A DNA stretch of 64,000 nt, taken from Streptomyces sp. CHD11 (GTDB lineage: Bacteria; Actinomycetota; Actinomycetes; Streptomycetales; Streptomycetaceae). This document shows, one piece after another, positions 59,853 through 64,000 of this stretch; within the stretch, counting starts at the first letter, position 1; each line of letters opens with the position of its first letter. The notes under the pieces were generated by a model that ran no database searches, was not told the origin of the DNA, and saw only the letters and a program-made list of their open reading frames with translations. The position numbers were made by a program, and so were the translations under genes. The stretch lies in assembly GCF_018638295.1 (NCBI RefSeq), contig NZ_JABTTS010000010.1:1-64000 (forward strand), written 5' to 3'.

Positions 59853-61241
59853 ATGAAGGCATACGACGGCATGTACATCGACGGCACCTGGCGCCCCGCC
59901 GCGGGACCGGGCGTGATCGAGGTCGTGAACCCGGCCGACGAGCAGGTGATCGCCACCGTCCCCGCCGGCACCGCGGAGGACGTCGACGCCGCCGTACGCG
60001 CGGCCCGCGCCGCCCTTCCGGCCTGGGCGGCCACCCCGCCCGCCGAGCGCGCCGCACGCCTCGCCGCCCTCCGCGACGCGCTCGTCGCCCGCCAGGACGA
60101 GATCGCCGGGACGGTGACCGCCGAGCTCGGCTCGCCCCTGAAGCTCTCGCAGGCCGTCCACGCCGGCGTACCGGTCGCGGTCACGGGCTCGTACGCCGAG
60201 CTGGCGGCGACGTACGCCTTCGAGGAGCGGGTGGGCAACTCGACGGTCCTCCACGAACCCGTCGGTGTGGTCGGCGCGATCACCCCCTGGAACTACCCCC
60301 TGCACCAGATCGTCGCCAAGACCGCCCCCGCCCTCGCGGCCGGCTGCACCCTCGTCGTCAAACCGGCGGAGGACACCCCGCTGGTCGCCCGGATCTTCGC
60401 CGAGGCCGTGCACGAGGCCGGTGTCCCGGCCGGTGTGTTCAACCTCGTCACCGGACTCGGCCCGGTGGCCGGCCAGGCACTCGCCGAGCACCCGGGCGTC
60501 GACCTGGTCTCCTTCACCGGCTCCACCGCCGTCGGCCGCCGCATCGGCGCGATCGCCACCGGCATGGTGAAGAAGGTCGCCCTCGAACTCGGCGGCAAGT
60601 CCGCCAACGTCATCCTGCCCAGCGCCGACCTGGCCCGCGCGGTCAACGTCGGCGTCGCCAACGTGATGACCAACTCCGGCCAGACGTGCAGCGCCTGGAC
60701 CCGCATGCTCGTCCACCGCGAGCAGTACGACGAGGCCGTGGAACTCGCCGCCGCGGCCGCCGCCAAGTACGGCGACCGCATCGGCCCCGTCGTCAGCGCC
60801 CGGCAGCGGGACCGGGTGCGCGGCTACATCGAGAAGGGCGCCGCCGAGGGCGCCCGGATCGTCGCGGGAGGCCCCGAGGCCCCGCGCGAGACCGGCTACT
60901 ACGTCAGCCCCACCGTCTTCGCCGACGTCACCCCGGAGATGGCCATCGCCCAGGAGGAGATCTTCGGCCCCGTCCTGTCCGTCCTGCGCTACGACGACGA
61001 GGACGACGCCCTGCGCATCGCCAACGGCACCGTCTACGGCCTCGCGGGCGCCGTCTGGGCCGGGGACGAGGCGGAGGCGGCCGCCTTCGCCCGCCGTATG
61101 GACACCGGCCAGGTCGACATCAACGGCGGCCGCTTCAACCCGCTCGCTCCCTTCGGCGGTTACAAGCAGTCCGGCGTGGGCCGCGAACTCGGCGCGCACG
61201 GCCTGACCGAGTACCTTCAGACCAAGTCCCTCCAGTTCTAG
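59853..61241 (+). CDS. NAD(P)-dependent aldehyde dehydrogenase
   Basis: 462 residues. Oxidises an aldehyde to the acid. TPWNYPLHQIVAKTAPALAAGCTLVVKPAEDTP (cofactor binding), FTGSTAVGRRIG, ALELGGKSANVI (catalytic Glu) and NSGQTCSAWTRM (nucleophile Cys) are intact; QEEIFGPVLSVLRY and PFGGYKQSGVGRELG close the domain. ATG 59853 has GGAGG upstream. It lies 16 bases before an alcohol dehydrogenase gene, and the two probably convert an alcohol to its acid in sequence. The TetR-type site upstream ties it to the 63-kb regulator. Confidence 0.93.
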   Translation: MKAYDGMYIDGTWRPAAGPGVIEVVNPADEQVIATVPAGTAEDVDAAVRAARAALPAWAATPPAERAARLAALRDALVARQDEIAGTVTAELGSPLKLSQAVHAGVPVAVTGSYAELAATYAFEERVGNSTVLHEPVGVVGAITPWNYPLHQIVAKTAPALAAGCTLVVKPAEDTPLVARIFAEAVHEAGVPAGVFNLVTGLGPVAGQALAEHPGVDLVSFTGSTAVGRRIGAIATGMVKKVALELGGKSANVILPSADLARAVNVGVANVMTNSGQTCSAWTRMLVHREQYDEAVELAAAAAAKYGDRIGPVVSARQRDRVRGYIEKGAAEGARIVAGGPEAPRETGYYVSPTVFADVTPEMAIAQEEIFGPVLSVLRYDDEDDALRIANGTVYGLAGAVWAGDEAEAAAFARRMDTGQVDINGGRFNPLAPFGGYKQSGVGRELGAHGLTEYLQTKSLQF

Positions 61242-61257
61242 GGGAGTCGCCACCATC

Positions 61258-62343
61258 ATGGCCGTACGTGCCGCCGTTCTGCCCGCCGTCGGTGCCCCGT
61301 TGGAGATCACCGGGATCGACCTGCCCGAGCCCGGCCCCGGCCGGGTCCGCATCCGGCTCGCCGCCGCCGGCGTCTGCCACTCCGACCTGTCGCTGTCCGA
61401 CGGGACCATGCGCCTGCCGGTTCCGGCCGTCCTCGGCCACGAGGGCGCCGGTACCGTCGTCGCCGTCGGCGAGGACGTCACCCATGTCTCGCCCGGTGAC
61501 GGCGTGGTCCTCAACTGGGCCCCGTCCTGCGGCGCCTGCCCCGCCTGCGCGCGCGGCGAGGTCTGGCTCTGCGCCAACGCCCTGGCCGGTGCGGCCGAGG
61601 TGCACGCCCGCCGCGCCGACGACGGCACCGACCTGTACCCCGGGCTGAACGTCGCCGCGTTCGCCGAGGAGACGGTGGTGCCGGCCTCCTGTGTGCTGCC
61701 CGCCCCGGACGGCGTCCCGCTCACCGACGCCGCCCTGCTGGGCTGCGCGGTGCTCACCGGCTACGGCGCCGTCCACCACTCGGCGCGGGTGCGAGCCGGT
61801 GAGACCGTCGCGGTGTTCGGCGTCGGGGGAGTGGGCCTGGCCGCACTCCAGTCCGCCAGGATCGCGGGCGCGTCGACGATCGTCGCGGTCGACGTCTCCC
61901 CGGAGAAGGAGGAACTGGCCCGGTCCGCCGGCGCCACCGACTACCTCGTCGCCTCGGACACGACCGCCCGGGAGATCCGCGCCCGCACCGGCAAGGAGGG
62001 GGCCGACGTGGCCGTGGAGTGTGTCGGCCGGGCGGCCACCATCCGTACGGCCTGGGAATCCACCCGGCGCGGTGGACGCACCACGGTCGTCGGCATCGGC
62101 GGCAAGGACCAGCAGGTCACCTTCAACGCCCTGGAGATCTTCCACTGGGGCCGGACCCTCTCCGGATGCGTCTACGGCAACTCCGACCCGGCCCGCGACC
62201 TCCCGGTCCTCGCCGGACACATCCGGGCCGGCCGCCTCGACCCGGGAGCCCTCGTCACCGAACGGATCGCCCTGGACGACATCCCGTCCGCCTTCGACAA
62301 CATGCTCGCGGGCAAGGGCGGCCGGGCGCTGGTGGTCTTCTGA
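61258..62343 (+). CDS. Zinc-dependent alcohol dehydrogenase
   Basis: 361 residues. Catalytic zinc ligands GVCHSDLS (Cys) and GHEGAG (His), structural zinc cysteines CGACPACARGEVWLC, and the Rossmann motif VFGVGGVGLAALQSARIAGAS are present. ATG 61258 begins 16 bases after the aldehyde dehydrogenase stop, so one operon is likely. The sequence style (CGACPACxxGxxxxC, NALAG) is that of medium-chain class III-like enzymes that may also use thiol adducts. Substrate unknown. Confidence 0.92.
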   Translation: MAVRAAVLPAVGAPLEITGIDLPEPGPGRVRIRLAAAGVCHSDLSLSDGTMRLPVPAVLGHEGAGTVVAVGEDVTHVSPGDGVVLNWAPSCGACPACARGEVWLCANALAGAAEVHARRADDGTDLYPGLNVAAFAEETVVPASCVLPAPDGVPLTDAALLGCAVLTGYGAVHHSARVRAGETVAVFGVGGVGLAALQSARIAGASTIVAVDVSPEKEELARSAGATDYLVASDTTAREIRARTGKEGADVAVECVGRAATIRTAWESTRRGGRTTVVGIGGKDQQVTFNALEIFHWGRTLSGCVYGNSDPARDLPVLAGHIRAGRLDPGALVTERIALDDIPSAFDNMLAGKGGRALVVF

Positions 62344-62635
62344 CACACGTCCTTCGGGCTCCGCCCCGCTGAAGCCGTGCGGAACACCAGGCCGACCCGT
62401 CGGCCACCACGCCGTCACGGCCCCCTCCCGCCACAGCGGACAGGCCGCCCCCGCCGGCAGCCGGCCGGGCGCGAACGCCCCGGCGGGTACCCGGGCGCCG
62501 CACCGCGCACCGGCACGGAGGCGGAAACCCACGGCACCCCGGCGGTGCCGGCCGCGCAGCCCGCCGGCACCTCCGGGTGGCGAAGGGGCGCCGCCCCGTT
62601 CACGTCCGGAGTCCCGCACCCCGCGGCCCCGGGCT
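62344..62635. other. Gap after the alcohol dehydrogenase
   Basis: 292 bases, Pro/Arg-rich in every frame, without a supported gene or clear terminator. It separates converging genes. Confidence 0.45.
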
Positions 62636-63322
62636 TCACGGAGCAGCCGGTGCCCCCGGACCCGATCCGCCCGCCGGCCCCGGCCCGTCGGCCCGCACCT
62701 GCTCGTACTGGAGCGCCAGCCCGTCGAGCAGCGCCGCCAGCCCCGTCTCGAAGGCCCGTTCGTCGATCTTCTCCTGCTGCTCGGCGAGCAGATGGGCCTG
62801 GCCGAGGTGGGGGTAGTCGGCGGGATCGTAGGCGCTCGCGTCGTCGACGAAGCCGCCCGCGAAGGAACCGAGCGCGGAACCCATGATGAAGTACCGCATC
62901 AGCGCGCCGATCGAGGTGGCCTGCGCGGGCGGCCAGCCCCCCTCGACCATCGCCCCGTAGGCCGCGTCCGCCAGCCGCAGCGCGGCCGGGCGGCGGCCCG
63001 GACCGCGGGCCAGGACGGGGACGATGTTCGGGTGGTCCCGCAGCGCGTTCCGGTAGGAGACCGCCCAGTCGTGCAGCGCGGTCCGCCAGTCCCGCCCGTC
63101 TTCGAACATCGACAGATCGACCTGCGCGCTCACCGAGTCTGCCACCGCCTCGAGGATCTCGTCCTTGGTGCGGAAGTGGTTGTAGAGCGAGGGCCCGCTC
63201 ACCCCCAGTTCCGCGGCGAGCCGGCGCGTGGAGACGGCGGCCAGGCCCTCCGCGTCCACGAGCGCGCGGGCCGCTTCGACGATCCGGTCGGTGCTGAGCA
63301 AGGGCTTGCGCGGTCGGGCCAT
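62636..63322 (-). CDS. TetR-family regulator of acyl-CoA metabolism (inferred)
   Basis: 228 residues from ATG 63322. The helix-turn-helix is complete (ALVDAEGLAAVSTRRLAAELGVSGPSLYNHFRTKDEILEAVAD). The C-terminal half (residues ~75-215) with DHPNIVPVLARGPGRRPAALRLADAAYGAMVEGGWPPAQATSIGALMRYFIMGSALGSFAGGF matches the TetR_C_11-like ligand domain. It is divergent from an acyl-CoA dehydrogenase gene, with the 15-bp element at 63351 between them. The same element lies before two other acyl-CoA/aldehyde genes in this window. An acyl-CoA ligand is likely. Confidence 0.88.
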   Translation of the reverse strand: MARPRKPLLSTDRIVEAARALVDAEGLAAVSTRRLAAELGVSGPSLYNHFRTKDEILEAVADSVSAQVDLSMFEDGRDWRTALHDWAVSYRNALRDHPNIVPVLARGPGRRPAALRLADAAYGAMVEGGWPPAQATSIGALMRYFIMGSALGSFAGGFVDDASAYDPADYPHLGQAHLLAEQQEKIDERAFETGLAALLDGLALQYEQVRADGPGPAGGSGPGAPAAP

Positions 63323-63350
63323 GGCGCACATAGTAGGACCGCGAGCAGAA

Positions 63351-63365
63351 ACTAGCAGTGCTAAT
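63351..63365. promoter_or_regulatory. Operator copy 3 in the TetR/acyl-CoA dehydrogenase gap
   Basis: ACTAGCAGTGCTAAT, near-palindromic (TTAGCA/TGCTAA-like arms around a central G), lies 28 bases from the TetR start and 59 bases from the acyl-CoA dehydrogenase start. Its position suits control of both genes, including autoregulation. Confidence 0.7.
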
Positions 63366-63424
63366 TAAACGCGCGCGGTCCTCGCCTGCGCACGGCAAGC
63401 GGATCTCACATGGGGTGACTCGGT

Positions 63425-64000
63425 ATGGACCTGGAGCTGAGTGACGAGCAGGAAGCCGTCCGCCGGCTCGCCCGGAACTTCGTGGAGCGCGAGGTCACGC
63501 CCCACGCCGCCGCCTGGGACCGCGCCGAGGAGGTGGACCGCGGCATCGTCAAGAAGCTCGGCGAGGTCGGCTTCCTGGGCCTGACGGTCGACGAGGAGTA
63601 CGGCGGCTCGGGCGGCGACCATCTCGCGTACTGCCTGGTCACCGAGGAACTGGGCCGCGGTGACTCCTCGGTGCGCGGGATCGTCTCCGTCTCCCTCGGC
63701 CTGGTCGCCAAGACGATCGCCGCCCGGGGGAGCGAGGAGCAGAAGCGCGCCTGGCTGCCGGGCCTCACCTCCGGGCAGTACGTCGGCTGCTTCGGCCTCA
63801 CCGAGCCGGGCACCGGCTCCGACGCCGGCAGCCTCACCACGCGCGCCGTGCGCGAAGGCGACCACTACGTCATCAACGGCACCAAGATGTTCATCACCAA
63901 CGGCACCTGGGCCGACGTCGTCCTGCTCTTCGCGCGCTCCACCGACGCCCCCGGCCACAAGGGTGTCTCCGCCTTCCTGGTCCCGGCCGACACCCCCGGC
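63425..64000 (+). CDS. Acyl-CoA dehydrogenase (3' end outside window)
   Basis: 192 residues visible from ATG 63425. The N-terminal helical domain (MDLELSDEQEAVRRLARNFVEREVTPHAAAWDRAEEVDR) leads to the beta domain with GCFGLTEPGTGSDAGSLTTRA (flavin/substrate binding) and KMFITNGTWADVVLLFAR. The catalytic Glu and the C-terminal domain lie beyond the window. It oxidises an acyl-CoA to the enoyl-CoA with FAD. Divergent from the TetR gene and preceded by the shared operator, it is the most likely direct target. Chain-length specificity cannot be told. Confidence 0.93.
   Translation, partial: MDLELSDEQEAVRRLARNFVEREVTPHAAAWDRAEEVDRGIVKKLGEVGFLGLTVDEEYGGSGGDHLAYCLVTEELGRGDSSVRGIVSVSLGLVAKTIAARGSEEQKRAWLPGLTSGQYVGCFGLTEPGTGSDAGSLTTRAVREGDHYVINGTKMFITNGTWADVVLLFARSTDAPGHKGVSAFLVPADTPG

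Overview
The window is a stretch of Streptomyces chromosome. The evidence is very high GC with G/C at almost every third codon position, frequent GTG and TTG starts, and typical Streptomyces genes: streptogrisin-type S1 proteases, a SepF paralogue, a DUF5685 protein with a cysteine-rich tail, a LAETG-anchored chitin/cellulose-active LPMO, and DnaE2 followed by an odd Y-family polymerase. From memory, gene order resembles the SCO1770 to SCO1690 interval of S. coelicolor. That is recollection, not a search. No tRNA, rRNA, CRISPR array, insertion sequence or prophage was seen.

Region by region. 1-3184: scpA (5' end outside the window), scpB and an RluB-type pseudouridine synthase. 3200-5413: an NrtR-type Nudix regulator behind a perfect 22-bp inverted repeat, an ADP-ribosylglycohydrolase, and the scar of two convergent nucleotidyltransferase genes that lost their 3' parts. 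5414-10633: Rieske lipoprotein, aroH, tyrA, cmk, plsC-like gene and der, then a strong terminator. 10640-17295: small conserved genes, an orphan cytochrome oxidase subunit I, an I78-like inhibitor, a PAP2 phosphatase and a PIG-V-like glycosyltransferase. 17561-25253: an MFS exporter, a glutaryl-CoA dehydrogenase-like gene, SepF paralogue, DUF5685 protein and two secreted proteases. 25460-30042: dnaE2 and an ImuB-like Y-family protein, translationally coupled. 30497-39657: lipase, LPMO, regulators, acetyltransferase, AAA ATPase, SGNH hydrolase and a membrane Ser/Thr kinase.

39707-46419 is one apparent system. A SigK/RskA-type sigma and anti-sigma pair is transcribed away from a DUF4331 gene, a membrane TPR gene and a His-rich NicO-type metal transporter. 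A promoter resembling the mycobacterial SigK consensus stands before the DUF4331 gene. 46546-54601: a small basic protein, a frameshifted remnant of an ABC-2 permease, an orphan type ISP specificity domain, hmgA with a GntR regulator, a lipoprotein, and a TetR gene next to a molybdopterin oxidoreductase with a TetR-like operator between them. 54740-62343: CitMHS transporter, MFS transporter, an orphan sugar-type ABC ATPase, and aldehyde and alcohol dehydrogenases. 62636 to the end: a TetR gene divergent from an acyl-CoA dehydrogenase that runs off the window.

The best regulatory signal is a 15-bp element (ACTAGCAGTGCTAAT and variants). It lies in the TetR/acyl-CoA dehydrogenase gap (63351), before the aldehyde/alcohol dehydrogenase pair (59765) and before the glutaryl-CoA dehydrogenase-like gene (19246). 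This suggests one TetR regulator for three scattered acyl-CoA/aldehyde catabolic units.
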